From positions 372,001 through 436,000 of the forward strand of contig NZ_RBCI01000002.1 in assembly GCF_003628535.1 (NCBI RefSeq): a stretch of 64,000 bases of DNA, in the 5' to 3' direction. Below the pieces are notes generated by a model. It worked only from the letters and a program-made list of their open reading frames with translations, did not search any database and had not been told where the DNA came from. The position numbers and the translations under genes are program-made. The DNA comes from Flavisolibacter nicotianae (GTDB lineage Bacteria > Bacteroidota > Bacteroidia > Chitinophagales > Chitinophagaceae). This document shows, one piece after another, positions 7,810-16,235 of this stretch; within the stretch, counting starts at the first letter, position 1, and each line of letters starts with the position of its first letter.

Positions 7810-8736
7810 TCAAAATAATTTTTCAAACTGCTTCCTGTACAGTTTTCGCTGCTTGCCGTAATAGAAATCACGGTACTTCTCCGGCCGGGCCGTTTGAAAC
7901 GACTCGAGATAAATGGTGCTCCTTTTTTTCTTTTTGTTGTTGGTGGAAATGGTGAACTCGATGTTTTTCAGGGTGTCGCCATCCAGCACATAGTAAGGAA
8001 TGACGTAAAACGGCGTTGATATCCGTCGCAGGTAAATGGCCGAGTCTTTCGAGTGCGGAACAGGCGTCCAGCTGACAGTCGAATCGTTTGGCGAGGACAG
8101 GCCGTAGTAAAGATTATCCCCGTTGCGGACAGGGTAATAACGCACCTCTTCGCGGTAGACGGCGAGGCCTTTGTCTTTGAGTCCCTGCACCAGTTCTTCT
8201 TCAGTTTTGGCTGATTGAAAATGTTCGTAAAAACCCATCTCGTTTTCGCGACGTCCATAACCCAGGCCTTCACGATAGGGAACAGAAGTGGAACACAGCG
8301 AAACAAACGTGATCACAGCCAATGCAGTTCGCAGGCCTGCCTGCAAGGTTGCCTGCAGGTTGTAGCTGACCGGTTTTATTCTGCCGGCCAACGGCAAAAT
8401 GGCCAAAGCAAAAAGGTCTGTATAATCCACCGTCCGTCCAATTGGCAGCGAGAGTTGCTCATTGAAAAAATGAATTACCGGACCAGACAAAGAACTCTTC
8501 CACCAAACAAAAAACAAGGCAGAAAACAGGAGATGAAATGTCTTGTGGGCAGGAAAAAACACGGTTAGAAAACCCGGCAGTACCACCAATCCCGCAACGT
8601 CGGAAAGCTTGCCGGTAAGCCAGTTGGGATAAGCGGACTTCCAAGAAAGGTCATTGGCCAGCAAAACAAAAAGGCTGACCAGGAAGAGAGGGTGAAGAAG
8701 TAACGAGGCAGTTCGTTTCATCTCCGAATGTATCAA
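7810..8736 (-). CDS. Hypothetical multi-pass membrane protein with C-terminal soluble domain
   Basis: The family is unknown to me. The 308-residue protein has four or five hydrophobic segments in the first 150 residues (LFLVSLFVLLANDL, VAGLVVLPGFLTVFF, LLFSALFFVWW, LFALAILPLA, ALAVITFVSLCS). About 150 polar residues follow, ending in a very basic tail (KQRKLYRKQFEKLF). Its ATG overlaps the stop of the upstream lamin-tail gene by 4 bases (ATGA), a sign of translational coupling. The partner is a secreted surface protein, so this protein may help its placement at the envelope, but that is inference. Confidence 0.75.
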   Translation of the reverse strand: MIHSEMKRTASLLLHPLFLVSLFVLLANDLSWKSAYPNWLTGKLSDVAGLVVLPGFLTVFFPAHKTFHLLFSALFFVWWKSSLSGPVIHFFNEQLSLPIGRTVDYTDLFALAILPLAGRIKPVSYNLQATLQAGLRTALAVITFVSLCSTSVPYREGLGYGRRENEMGFYEHFQSAKTEEELVQGLKDKGLAVYREEVRYYPVRNGDNLYYGLSSPNDSTVSWTPVPHSKDSAIYLRRISTPFYVIPYYVLDGDTLKNIEFTISTNNKKKKRSTIYLESFQTARPEKYRDFYYGKQRKLYRKQFEKLF

Positions 8737-10451
8737 TTCAAAGGTCTCGCCAGCACGATTGTGTTTCGGAAACTTTTCTTCCGGCCTTCAAGGGTAAAAA
8801 TCTCGGTGAAGACAATGTAAGTCCCAATTGGCAACCTGTTGCTATTTTCACCAAGACCATCCCAGGTCCAGGTTCCGCTTGTTGCCAAAAGATCATTTTT
8901 GACCAGGTGCTTCACCATGCGGCCAGCCGCGTCAAAAAGAAATACATTGGCAACGTATCCTCTTTCCGCTACCTGGTAAGAAATCTGTGCGATGTCATCG
9001 CGGCCGTCGTTGTCGGGAGAAAAAATGGCGGGGGATATGCTAACTGTTGCCTTCACTGTTTCTGCCTGCCTGTACTGCGAGTTTACATAACCCGGTGTAC
9101 CGTATCCGGCCGTGGAAGCGGCCGAGTGCCAGTTGCCGGCGCTTTGTGAGGCTGCGTCCGGATCGATGCGTTCCAGGGCCACGCCTGCGTCGTCGCTGAT
9201 AAGGGCAAAATGCCATTCTTTCGCGTAGACCACTTCATCGATCTGCGTGCCGTTATCGCCTTGCAATACGACGGTTCCCTTGTCGTTGGGATAAGAGGGA
9301 AGGCTTGCCAACTGCAGAACGGCGTCTTCGTTCCGCACGAAATATTGCAGGGCAAGAGCTGCCTTGTTTTCTGTCAGTGCGAGGTAATCGCCCGGGAAAA
9401 GATAAAATGGTGAGACGCTGATCTTTTTCAATGCCGCTACTGCGCCGCTGCTATTGCGGTTGGCAAGCGACAGGGTTGATACATCAATCACCTTGTTGCT
9501 CCTGTTGTAAAGTTCCACGTAATCCGGGCTGCCGGGCCGCGGGTGAAACAGGATTTCGTTGATCACCACATCAGCCGGCGATACCGGCTGCGGACGGCCC
9601 ACCCTTGCCCGATTATAGCTGCCAATGCTGTTGCCTGCACAGTCGCTTACGTTGCTCGTCGTTACCTCCAAAACGGCACCCGGCTGCAACGCTTCAGTTA
9701 ACCTTAGTCGCACCGATTGAAACAGTGGCGGCACCGGTGTTGCGGCAACAATAGTATGGCCGGGAAGGCGGTAGTTGGCTGTGATCGCGGCACTGGTGCT
9801 ATCCAGGGGTTCATCAAACACAAGGTTCACCGTCACACTGTCTTCCACAGAGGCATTTTTGAGCTGCGGTGGCCGGGAGTCTGCATGGCTGCCATTCACC
9901 GAATTCGGGCTGCCCGGCGTTCCGCCGCGGGCATGGGTGCTGGCCTTCCAGTTTTCCATTCCGGTGCAGGGGTTTTGTGGGTCGATTATTTCCAGGCTCC
10001 AGCCACCGGCGGCTTTTGTTTCGTCGCGGTACCAATCGGCGGCATATCCCACAGCATGGATGATCTTGTTTTGCGGCGAACGCAGTATAAGGGTGTCACC
10101 GTCGTTGTCGAGCGACGGAAAGGAGGCAATGCCAATCGTTCTCCCATATGCAGAAAGGGGGAGTGCATTGCCGGTGGAACAAAGAATGACCAGGCTGTCG
10201 GGTTGCAAAACCAACGGCGTGAGAAGGATGACAGTGGAGGTTTTGTCGCTCAGTCGCCAGCCATTCAGCGGTAGGGCAAACGACGATGTGTTTTTGATTT
10301 CGATGTATTCGGCGTTGGGCAGGCCAACAACGGGTGAGGGATCGGCCATGATCTCGGTAATGACCACGTCGAAGCGGGCAGGTTGTTGGGCAACAGCGGC
10401 CAGGCCGGTCGTGAGGGCAAATGCCGCCAGCAGTGTTTTGGCCCTTTTCAT
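8733..10451 (-). CDS. Secreted lamin-tail-domain surface protein
   Basis: The 572-residue protein starts with a signal peptide (MKRAKTLLAAFALTTGLAAVAQQ). Two lamin-tail (LTD) domains follow, recognised by VVITEIMADPSP...AEYIEIKN near residue 28 and VVINEILFHPRPGSPDYVELYN near 250. A bacterial Ig-like segment sits between them (VNLVFDEPLDSTSAAITANY). The last 85 residues form a FlgD-like/gliding-type beta domain (SPDNDGRDDIAQISY...YIVFTEIFTLEGRKKSF). Such proteins are exported and often cell-surface in Bacteroidetes. The start is set at the ATG before the signal peptide rather than 90 codons upstream. It overlaps the membrane gene that follows by 4 bases. The binding target is unknown. Confidence 0.85.
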   Translation of the reverse strand: MKRAKTLLAAFALTTGLAAVAQQPARFDVVITEIMADPSPVVGLPNAEYIEIKNTSSFALPLNGWRLSDKTSTVILLTPLVLQPDSLVILCSTGNALPLSAYGRTIGIASFPSLDNDGDTLILRSPQNKIIHAVGYAADWYRDETKAAGGWSLEIIDPQNPCTGMENWKASTHARGGTPGSPNSVNGSHADSRPPQLKNASVEDSVTVNLVFDEPLDSTSAAITANYRLPGHTIVAATPVPPLFQSVRLRLTEALQPGAVLEVTTSNVSDCAGNSIGSYNRARVGRPQPVSPADVVINEILFHPRPGSPDYVELYNRSNKVIDVSTLSLANRNSSGAVAALKKISVSPFYLFPGDYLALTENKAALALQYFVRNEDAVLQLASLPSYPNDKGTVVLQGDNGTQIDEVVYAKEWHFALISDDAGVALERIDPDAASQSAGNWHSAASTAGYGTPGYVNSQYRQAETVKATVSISPAIFSPDNDGRDDIAQISYQVAERGYVANVFLFDAAGRMVKHLVKNDLLATSGTWTWDGLGENSNRLPIGTYIVFTEIFTLEGRKKSFRNTIVLARPLN

Positions 10452-10620
10452 GTCAATCAAAATAAAAATTATTTGGATAGGGCGGAAGAGATTTGGAAGA
10501 AACCGGTTTGTGCAATACATTCGCAAGCACATGAACGGAGCAAAACATACAAAACGCACAAAGAAACAGGTTCTCGACAGGGAAGGTCTGTAACGTTTTT
10601 GTATGTCGATATAATTACAA

Positions 10621-10646
10621 GCCTTCCACAAACGGAAGGCTTTTTT
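10621..10646 (+). terminator. Terminator-like hairpin in the asd leader
   Basis: GCCTTCC (10621-10627) pairs with GGAAGGC (10634-10640) and is followed by six T residues. No gene on the plus strand lies upstream of it: the neighbouring gene is divergent, so the hairpin falls in the asd 5' leader. It may be an attenuator or the end of a short leader RNA. Confidence 0.65.
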
Positions 10647-10678
10647 ATTACGAGTTAAAACCATCAAACAAACAAAAC

Positions 10679-11698
10679 ATGAAAGTTGCAGTAGTTGGCG
10701 CCACCGGTCTTGTCGGTACAAAAATGTTGCAGGTTCTGGCAGAGCGCAATTTCCCCGTAGACGAATTGATTCCCGTGGCCTCCGAACGTTCGGTAGGAAA
10801 AGAAGTTGAATTCAAGGGAAAGAAATACAAAGTGGTAAGCATGCAGGACGGCATCGACGCCAAACCTGCCGTGGCGATTTTCTCTGCCGGCGGAAGCACG
10901 TCGCTGGAATGGGCGCCCAAATTTGCCGAAGCCGGCATTACCGTGATCGACAATTCCTCTGCCTGGCGGATGGATCCCACAAAACCCCTGGTCGTTCCGG
11001 AAGTCAATGCCACGGTACTGACGGCGAAAGACAAGATCATCGCCAACCCCAACTGCTCGACCATCCAGATGGTGGTGGCGCTGCAGCCGCTGCACAAAAA
11101 ATACCGGATCAAGCGGGTGGTTGTTTCCACTTATCAAAGCGTGACCGGTACCGGTAAAAAAGCCGTTGACCAGTTGTACAACGAACGCGATGGAAAAGAA
11201 GGCGAGATGGCCTACAAATATCCCATCGATCTGAACGTGATCCCGCAGATCGACGTTTTCCTCGACAATGGCTACACGAAAGAAGAGATGAAGATGGTGA
11301 ACGAGACAAAGAAAATCATGGGCGACGACAGCATCCGCGTTACGGCAACGACGGTACGGATCCCCGTGGTGGGTGGACACAGCGAAAGCGTCAACATCGA
11401 ATTTGAAAATGATTTCGACCTGGACGAAGTAAAGCGCCTCCTGGCTGAAGCGCCGGGTGTTATCGTACAGGACGATCCGTCGCAGCAGCTTTACCCCATG
11501 CCCCTGTGGGCCCATGAAAAAGACGAAGTGTTTGTCGGCAGGCTTCGCCGCGACGAAACGCAGCCCAACACACTGAACATGTGGATCGTCAGCGACAACC
11601 TTCGCAAAGGCGCCGCTACCAACGCTGTGCAGATTGCCGAGTATTTAATGGAAAAAGGAATTCTGCAGAAAGAAGCGCAGTTGAGCAAGGCGCTGTAA
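10679..11698 (+). CDS. asd: Aspartate-semialdehyde dehydrogenase
   Basis: This enzyme reduces aspartyl phosphate to aspartate semialdehyde, the branch point to lysine/diaminopimelate, threonine and methionine. The 339-residue protein has the N-terminal nucleotide motif VAVVGATGLVGTKML, the active-site cysteine segment IIANPNCSTIQM (Cys at about residue 126), and the substrate-binding RIPVVGGHSESVNIEF. Length is normal. The ATG follows an A-rich leader (AAACAAACAAAAC). The gene stands alone, divergent from the lamin-tail gene, and converges on an SDR gene, with an inverted repeat between the stops. Confidence 0.96.
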   Translation: MKVAVVGATGLVGTKMLQVLAERNFPVDELIPVASERSVGKEVEFKGKKYKVVSMQDGIDAKPAVAIFSAGGSTSLEWAPKFAEAGITVIDNSSAWRMDPTKPLVVPEVNATVLTAKDKIIANPNCSTIQMVVALQPLHKKYRIKRVVVSTYQSVTGTGKKAVDQLYNERDGKEGEMAYKYPIDLNVIPQIDVFLDNGYTKEEMKMVNETKKIMGDDSIRVTATTVRIPVVGGHSESVNIEFENDFDLDEVKRLLAEAPGVIVQDDPSQQLYPMPLWAHEKDEVFVGRLRRDETQPNTLNMWIVSDNLRKGAATNAVQIAEYLMEKGILQKEAQLSKAL

Positions 11699-11703
11699 GC
11701 AAA

Positions 11704-11790
11704 GTGAAACGTCAAACCTGAGTCGTGAAACCGAAGAGGATCGAGATAAAGTCCACTCCGGTTTCACGTTTGACGTCTCACGTTTGACGT
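11704..11790. repeat. Word-built inverted repeat between asd and SDR stops (locus B1)
   Basis: The left arm (11704-11732, GTGAAACGTCAAAC...GTGAAACCG) and right arm (11758-11790, CCGGTTTCACGTTTGACG...) are reverse complements once a single 7-base unit missing from the left arm is allowed for. The right arm is made of repeated ACGTTTGACGT/CTCACGT words. It covers the last codons and stop of the SDR gene. It probably acts as a two-way terminator structure. Confidence 0.75.
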
Positions 11791-12623
11791 TCTTCATACA
11801 CCGTGCTCACCGCAATGGCCTCGTTGGCTTTCAGGTCGGCTTCTACTTGTGCGATCTTCATGCGGATGGCCTGAACAGGTGCTTTGCCCAGGGGCAGCCG
11901 AAGTGCTTTGTGATCGCCATACACGTAGTCCACGATTGCCTGCGCCGCTTTCACCGGATCGCCTTCCTGTTTGCCGTTGTTGCTCTCCACATACTGGTAC
12001 ATGCCGCCAACCGGCGTGCTTTGATATGCTTCTATTTTTTGCTGTGCGGCTTTCATGGAACCGGCCAGGAACTCGGTGCGGAAAGGCCCGGGTTCTACAA
12101 TGGTAACCTTTATGCCAAACGGTGCAACCTCCTGCGCAAGCGCTTCACTAAAACCTTCCAGCGCAAATTTGCTGGCGTTGTACACGCCAAAACCGGCCGC
12201 TGCACGAAAACCGGCCTGCGAAGAAATCTGCACGATATGCCCGCTGCCTTGCTGGCGAAGGATAGGTAAGAATTGTTTTGTCACCGCGATGGCGCCAAAA
12301 AAGTTAGTTTCCATCTGTGCCCTGATTTCTTCGAGAGAAAATTCTTCAATGGCGCCGATGGTGCCGTAGCCGGCGTTGTTCACCACAACATCGATGTGGC
12401 CGAACTTCGCCAATGCGCTTTGAATACCACTTTTGATTTGTTCTTCATTTGTCACGTCCAGAAGAATGCCCAATCCGTTATCGCTGGTTTGTTGCGTGAA
12501 CGCACTGGCCTGTTCGGGCTTGCGAAAGGTGGCGGCTACTTTATCGCCTTTGCGGAGGACAGCCTGTACCAATTCTCTTCCAAAGCCGCTGGAAGCACCG
12601 GTGATAAACCATGTCTTTGCCAT
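11778..12623 (-). CDS. Short-chain dehydrogenase/reductase (SDR) oxidoreductase
   Basis: The 281-residue protein is a classical SDR using NAD(P)H. It shows the nucleotide motif TGASSGFGRELV near residue 8, NNAGYGTIGA near 85, and the catalytic Ser/Tyr/Lys set in VQISSQAGFRAAAGFGVYNASKFALEG (Tyr and Lys about residues 153 and 157). The start is set at the ATG giving MAKTWFITGASSG. The substrate is unknown; close relatives are annotated only as SDR oxidoreductases. The final residues ERQT and the stop codon are encoded within the inverted repeat shared with asd, so the C-terminus may have been reset by that repeat. Confidence 0.88.
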   Translation of the reverse strand: MAKTWFITGASSGFGRELVQAVLRKGDKVAATFRKPEQASAFTQQTSDNGLGILLDVTNEEQIKSGIQSALAKFGHIDVVVNNAGYGTIGAIEEFSLEEIRAQMETNFFGAIAVTKQFLPILRQQGSGHIVQISSQAGFRAAAGFGVYNASKFALEGFSEALAQEVAPFGIKVTIVEPGPFRTEFLAGSMKAAQQKIEAYQSTPVGGMYQYVESNNGKQEGDPVKAAQAIVDYVYGDHKALRLPLGKAPVQAIRMKIAQVEADLKANEAIAVSTVYEERQT

Positions 12624-12739
12624 AAGATTTATTTTGCTGGTTAAGATGGAACAAAGTAAGCAAGGGATTGTTCTACTGCAGGCAGCCGGGTGAATAATTT
12701 CCCCGCAAAGCGATTTAATGATTTGATAACAATGGCCCA

Positions 12740-12770
12740 TTGCAAATGATTCAGGCGGCCAATATCTTTA
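12740..12770 (+). promoter_or_regulatory. Candidate Bacteroidetes-type promoter
   Basis: TTG at 12740-12742 and TATCTTTA at 12763-12770 (one base off TAnnTTTG) are 20 bases apart. The predicted start site would fall some 13 bases before the ATG of the 51-codon frame at 12790. Confidence 0.4.
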
Positions 12771-12789
12771 CGCATTCAATTCCTCCGCA

Positions 12790-12945
12790 ATGGAATCCGA
12801 CAGTGACGACAGTAACCAGAACGCTTCTTTTTTCAACAGCTTTCCTAAATCTAAAGTCCACCAGCTATCTTTAGTCGCTAAGCGGGATATTTCTGCTTAC
12901 ATGCGCCACATCACCGATGTGTGTGACCCTCCCTTAGGCCACTAA
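12790..12945 (+). CDS. Possible 51-residue small protein
   Basis: The frame begins MESDSDDSNQNASFF and ends in CDPPLGH. It is hydrophilic with an acidic N-terminus and has no recognised motif. Support comes from a promoter-like pair 20-50 bases upstream and from being the only sizeable frame in the 441-base gap between the SDR and flotillin genes. It may equally be a non-coding leader for the flotillin gene, whose ATG is 119 bases downstream. Confidence 0.33.
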   Translation: MESDSDDSNQNASFFNSFPKSKVHQLSLVAKRDISAYMRHITDVCDPPLGH

Positions 12946-13064
12946 ATCAAACAAACATTGCTGACGTTATGCGACTGCTTTCAGAGGCCCCGGCCTGTTG
13001 CAAGTGAGTTGCGGGCAAACGTGTACACTAAATTTTTTTATAGACAACCTAAACTAAAACAAAC

Positions 13065-14984
13065 ATGAATTTCGAGTATTTATTCCTCCATTACTGGTGG
13101 GTAGCCGCCATTTTACTTGTTCTGATTTGCTACAAACTCTTCTTTCGCCTCTTTGGCGTCATCATCGTGCCCGAAGACAAGATTGGATTGGTCACTAAAA
13201 AATTTGTTCTTTTTGGCGAGAACAGAGAACTTCCGGAAGGCCGCATCATTGCGGTAAACGGTGAAGCCGGCTACCAGGCCCAAACCCTGCCGCCGGGTAT
13301 TTATTTCTGGTACTGGATCTGGCAGTACGAAATCACGCTGCAGCCTTTTACCGTCATCCCCGAAGGAAAGATTGGCCTGATCATGGCCAAGGATGGTAAC
13401 GAGCTGGAAACAGGCCGCATCCTGGCCCGCCGCGTGGCTTGTGATGCATACCAGGACGCCGAAGCCTTTATTAAAAACGGCGGACGGAAAGGCCGGCAGA
13501 CAGCGTTCATTACGGCCGGTACCTATCGTATCAATACCTTCCTGTTTGATGTGATCGTGACGGATCTGACCAAGATCGAAGACAACATGGTCGGTATCGT
13601 GACCACGTTGGATGGTTTGCCGATTGAAGAAGGCAATATTGCCGGTAAATACATTTCGTCGCACAACAACTTCCAGGACGCCGATACCTTCCTCGACAAC
13701 AACGGTAACAAGGGATTGCAACCACAGGTGATCCTGGCCGGTTCCTATTATCTCAATCCCTGGTTTACCAAAGTGGAGATGATTAAAATGACAGAGATCC
13801 CGATTGGCTATGTGGGTGTGGTGATCTCTTACATTGGCGACGAGGGAAAAGATTTGAGCGGTGAAGAGTTTCGTCATGGCAACATTGTCAGCAAGGGACA
13901 AAAAGGGGTGTGGGCCGAACCGCTGGGACCCGGTAAATATCCCATCAACTGTTACATTATGCGGGTAGAGTTGGTGCCAACCACGAACCTGGTGCTGAAC
14001 TGGGCTTCGGCACGTACCGAAGCACACCAGCTGGACAAGCATCTCTCCACCATCACCGTTCGTTCAAAAGACGGGTTCCCTTTCAATCTCGACGTGTCGC
14101 AAATTATTCACATCCCCACCACGGAAGCGCCGAAAGTGATTGCCCGTTTTGGTAACATGATGAATCTTGTGGGACAGGTGCTGGAACCAACCATCGGTAA
14201 CTACTTCCGCAACTCCGCACAGGATTCGGATGTGATCGACTTCCTGAAAAGCCGCAAGGAAAGACAGGAATCGGCAAGGGAGCATATCAGTCGTGTGCTG
14301 CAGCAATACAATGTGTATGGCGTGGACACGCTGATCGGCGACATCGTTCCACCGGAAAGCCTGATGCGAACCTTAACAGAACGGAAACTGGCCGAAGAGC
14401 AAAAGGTAACTTATGAAACGCAGATGAAGGCGCAGGAAACAAGGCAGGCACTGGAAAAGGAAACCGCCATCGCCGAAATACAAAAAGACATTGTAAAAGC
14501 CGACCAGGGGGTGCTGATTGCCCAGCGCATTGCCGATGCATCGGTAAAGAAAGCCGAAGGGGAAGCCTCCAGCGTAAAGATTGCGGCGAGCGCCGATGCC
14601 GAACGGACCAGGTTGAATGCCGGTGCGGAAGCAGAACGGACAAGATTGTTGTCAACAGCCGAAGCGCAAAAAGTAAAAGCGCTGGCCAGTGCGGAAGCCG
14701 AGCGCATTTCTCTTACCGGTACGGCCGAAGCCGAGAAAATTCTGGCAATTGGTAAGTCAACCGCCGAAAGTTACAAGCTGGCTGTCGAGAGTATGGGTGG
14801 AGACAACTTCACGCAGTTGAAGGTTGTGGAGTCCATTGCCAAAGACAAGGTGAAGATCATTCCCGATGTGTTGATTGCCGGAAACGAAGGTGGTACCAAT
14901 GGCACCATCAGCGGTTTGCTTGGCTTGAAACTGATGGAAGACTTATCGAAGAAGAACGGAAAGAATGGCAGGCAATTGGATTAG
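13065..14984 (+). CDS. Flotillin-like SPFH/band 7 membrane protein
   Basis: The 639-residue protein has one N-terminal membrane segment (about residues 10-32) and a central SPFH domain (about 290-450). A long Ala/Glu/Lys-rich coiled coil (about 450-600) follows, with repeated AEAERTRL and TAEAEKI units typical of flotillins. The C-terminus NEGGTNGTISGLLGLKLMEDL is conserved in bacterial forms and helps oligomerisation. Residues 40-280 hold several beta-rich repeats (EDKIGLVTKKF, EGKIGLIMAKDG, EDNMVGIVTTLDG, PIGYVGVVISYIG), an extended N-terminal part seen in long SPFH proteins. It probably scaffolds membrane microdomains. The gene is preceded by an A-rich leader and stands alone, converging on DUF2461. 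Confidence 0.88.
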   Translation: MNFEYLFLHYWWVAAILLVLICYKLFFRLFGVIIVPEDKIGLVTKKFVLFGENRELPEGRIIAVNGEAGYQAQTLPPGIYFWYWIWQYEITLQPFTVIPEGKIGLIMAKDGNELETGRILARRVACDAYQDAEAFIKNGGRKGRQTAFITAGTYRINTFLFDVIVTDLTKIEDNMVGIVTTLDGLPIEEGNIAGKYISSHNNFQDADTFLDNNGNKGLQPQVILAGSYYLNPWFTKVEMIKMTEIPIGYVGVVISYIGDEGKDLSGEEFRHGNIVSKGQKGVWAEPLGPGKYPINCYIMRVELVPTTNLVLNWASARTEAHQLDKHLSTITVRSKDGFPFNLDVSQIIHIPTTEAPKVIARFGNMMNLVGQVLEPTIGNYFRNSAQDSDVIDFLKSRKERQESAREHISRVLQQYNVYGVDTLIGDIVPPESLMRTLTERKLAEEQKVTYETQMKAQETRQALEKETAIAEIQKDIVKADQGVLIAQRIADASVKKAEGEASSVKIAASADAERTRLNAGAEAERTRLLSTAEAQKVKALASAEAERISLTGTAEAEKILAIGKSTAESYKLAVESMGGDNFTQLKVVESIAKDKVKIIPDVLIAGNEGGTNGTISGLLGLKLMEDLSKKNGKNGRQLD

Positions 14985-15133
14985 TAAGTTGTAAGTAGGA
15001 AGTAGCAAGTAGCAAGTAGCTCCTTTGCTCGTTCAATCATTGTAAAACAAAACCTCTTCATCTATCGAAGAGGTTTTGTTTTGTCCGCCTGTTTGCAATA
15101 AATGGCTGCTCGCTACTTCCTACTTACAACTCG
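14982..15133. repeat. Nested inverted repeat between flotillin and DUF2461 genes (locus C)
   Basis: The left arm (about 14985-15020) is built from the word AAGTAGC repeated several times. Its reverse complement occupies about 15107-15133, with roughly 25 of 27 bases matching. Inside the loop lies a separate perfect 16-base terminator stem. The outer arms begin almost at the flotillin stop and end 5 bases from the DUF2461 stop. Confidence 0.8.
15044..15082. terminator. Bidirectional terminator inside locus C
   Basis: AAAACAAAACCTCTTC (15044-15059) pairs perfectly with GAAGAGGTTTTGTTTT (15067-15082) over a 7-base loop. The arm ends are A- and T-rich, so it can end transcription from both convergent genes. 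Confidence 0.85.
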
Positions 15134-15138
15134 CCGTC

Positions 15139-15804
15139 TCACTCTATTGTTCGATTGATAAAATTTAAGAGTGGTTGTAACGTCTCAAAAGCGGCCAGCG
15201 TTTTTTTATGCAGGGATGCTTTGGTTAATTCTTCGTCAGCAATGCTGGTTTCGGCAATAAAACTTTTCAGGCGCAGGTAGTCGGCCGCCGGGTTATCCTT
15301 TTCATATCCTTTCGGCATCGTGGTTAAGCTGACTTCGCCGGCTTTATAAACATCAGCGTATGTCTTTTTAAAATTTTTCTCTTTGATGATGGCCTGGAAC
15401 TCTTCCCAGTTGTAATCAATTTCCTGCCGCATGTTTTTCAGGGCAGGAGCCTCGGGCATCCACAAGCCACCGCCGATAAAACTTGCTCCCGGCTCCAGGT
15501 GAAAATAGTAACCGGCAAAACCGGACTTCCGTCCACCGCGTTTGATGCTGGCGCCGAAGTTGGATTTGTACGGCGTTTTGTCTTTCGAAAAACGGATGTC
15601 GCGGTTGATGCGGAACAGGCAGTCCCTCGACGATAAACCCGTGATGGTGGTATCGGATTTCTGCAGGGCATCAATCACCAGTTGAATGAAATTGGAGAAA
15701 TCGATTTTCGCCGCTTCGTACTGTACCCGGTGGGCGTCAAACCAGGGTTTGTTGTTGTTCTTCTTTAGCTGCGTAAGGAATTTGAGCGTTTGCGGTTCGA
15801 GCAT
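15139..15804 (-). CDS. DUF2461 (TIGR02453) domain protein
   Basis: The 221-residue protein matches the DUF2461 family from end to end: LKFLTQLKKNNNKPWFDAHR near residue 8, FRINRDIRFSKDKTPYKSNFGASI near 65, and AGYYFHLEPGASFIGGGLW near 98. The biochemical role of this widespread family is not established. It has no signal peptide or membrane segment and is probably cytoplasmic. Length is typical. It is monocistronic. Confidence 0.88.
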   Translation of the reverse strand: MLEPQTLKFLTQLKKNNNKPWFDAHRVQYEAAKIDFSNFIQLVIDALQKSDTTITGLSSRDCLFRINRDIRFSKDKTPYKSNFGASIKRGGRKSGFAGYYFHLEPGASFIGGGLWMPEAPALKNMRQEIDYNWEEFQAIIKEKNFKKTYADVYKAGEVSLTTMPKGYEKDNPAADYLRLKSFIAETSIADEELTKASLHKKTLAAFETLQPLLNFINRTIE

Positions 15805-15880
15805 GATTTGCCGAAGTTACCGCAGGGCAAAGAAAGAGGCTATAGAAAAAAGGCGGCAAAGGAAAATGCTTGCCGTGTGT

Positions 15881-16075
15881 CTATTTGCCGTCGTCGGCAC
15901 CGGGAAGGTCGATCACAACTGCCCTGTACGTGTCAACGGCCATGTTGATGTCGTCATCCGAAAGTTCGCAGGTGAGGATCGCTCCCGACAAAATCAGCAC
16001 ATTCAGCAGGTGAACTCTGGCCCGGAACGTCCAAAGCGCAACCATCGAAGGGAATTTCAAGGTGATTTTCTTCAT
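15881..16075 (-). CDS. Small conserved hypothetical protein (64 residues)
   Basis: The frame reads MKKITLKFPSMVALWTFRAR, then LNVLILSGAILTCELSDDDI, and ends at TYRAVVIDLPGADDGK. It alternates a beta-like start with a short hydrophobic stretch and an acidic end. It looks like a genuine small soluble protein in size and composition, but I know no function for it. The start is set four codons inside the longest frame at the Met-Lys-Lys. It is divergent from the small membrane protein at 16236. Confidence 0.6.
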   Translation of the reverse strand: MKKITLKFPSMVALWTFRARVHLLNVLILSGAILTCELSDDDINMAVDTYRAVVIDLPGADDGK

Positions 16076-16235
16076 GGCAGGTGGCATTGCTTTCGTAAAA
16101 ATAAAACCGCTAAAGGCTGCCGCAGGCTATTGCATTGTTAAAATCGATAGCACTTTCTTATAGCTCTTTTTACAACGAAGAAAAATTCTAAAATGAAATC
16201 ATCGGTATCTTCACCTGTTTATCAACCGCTTTACT

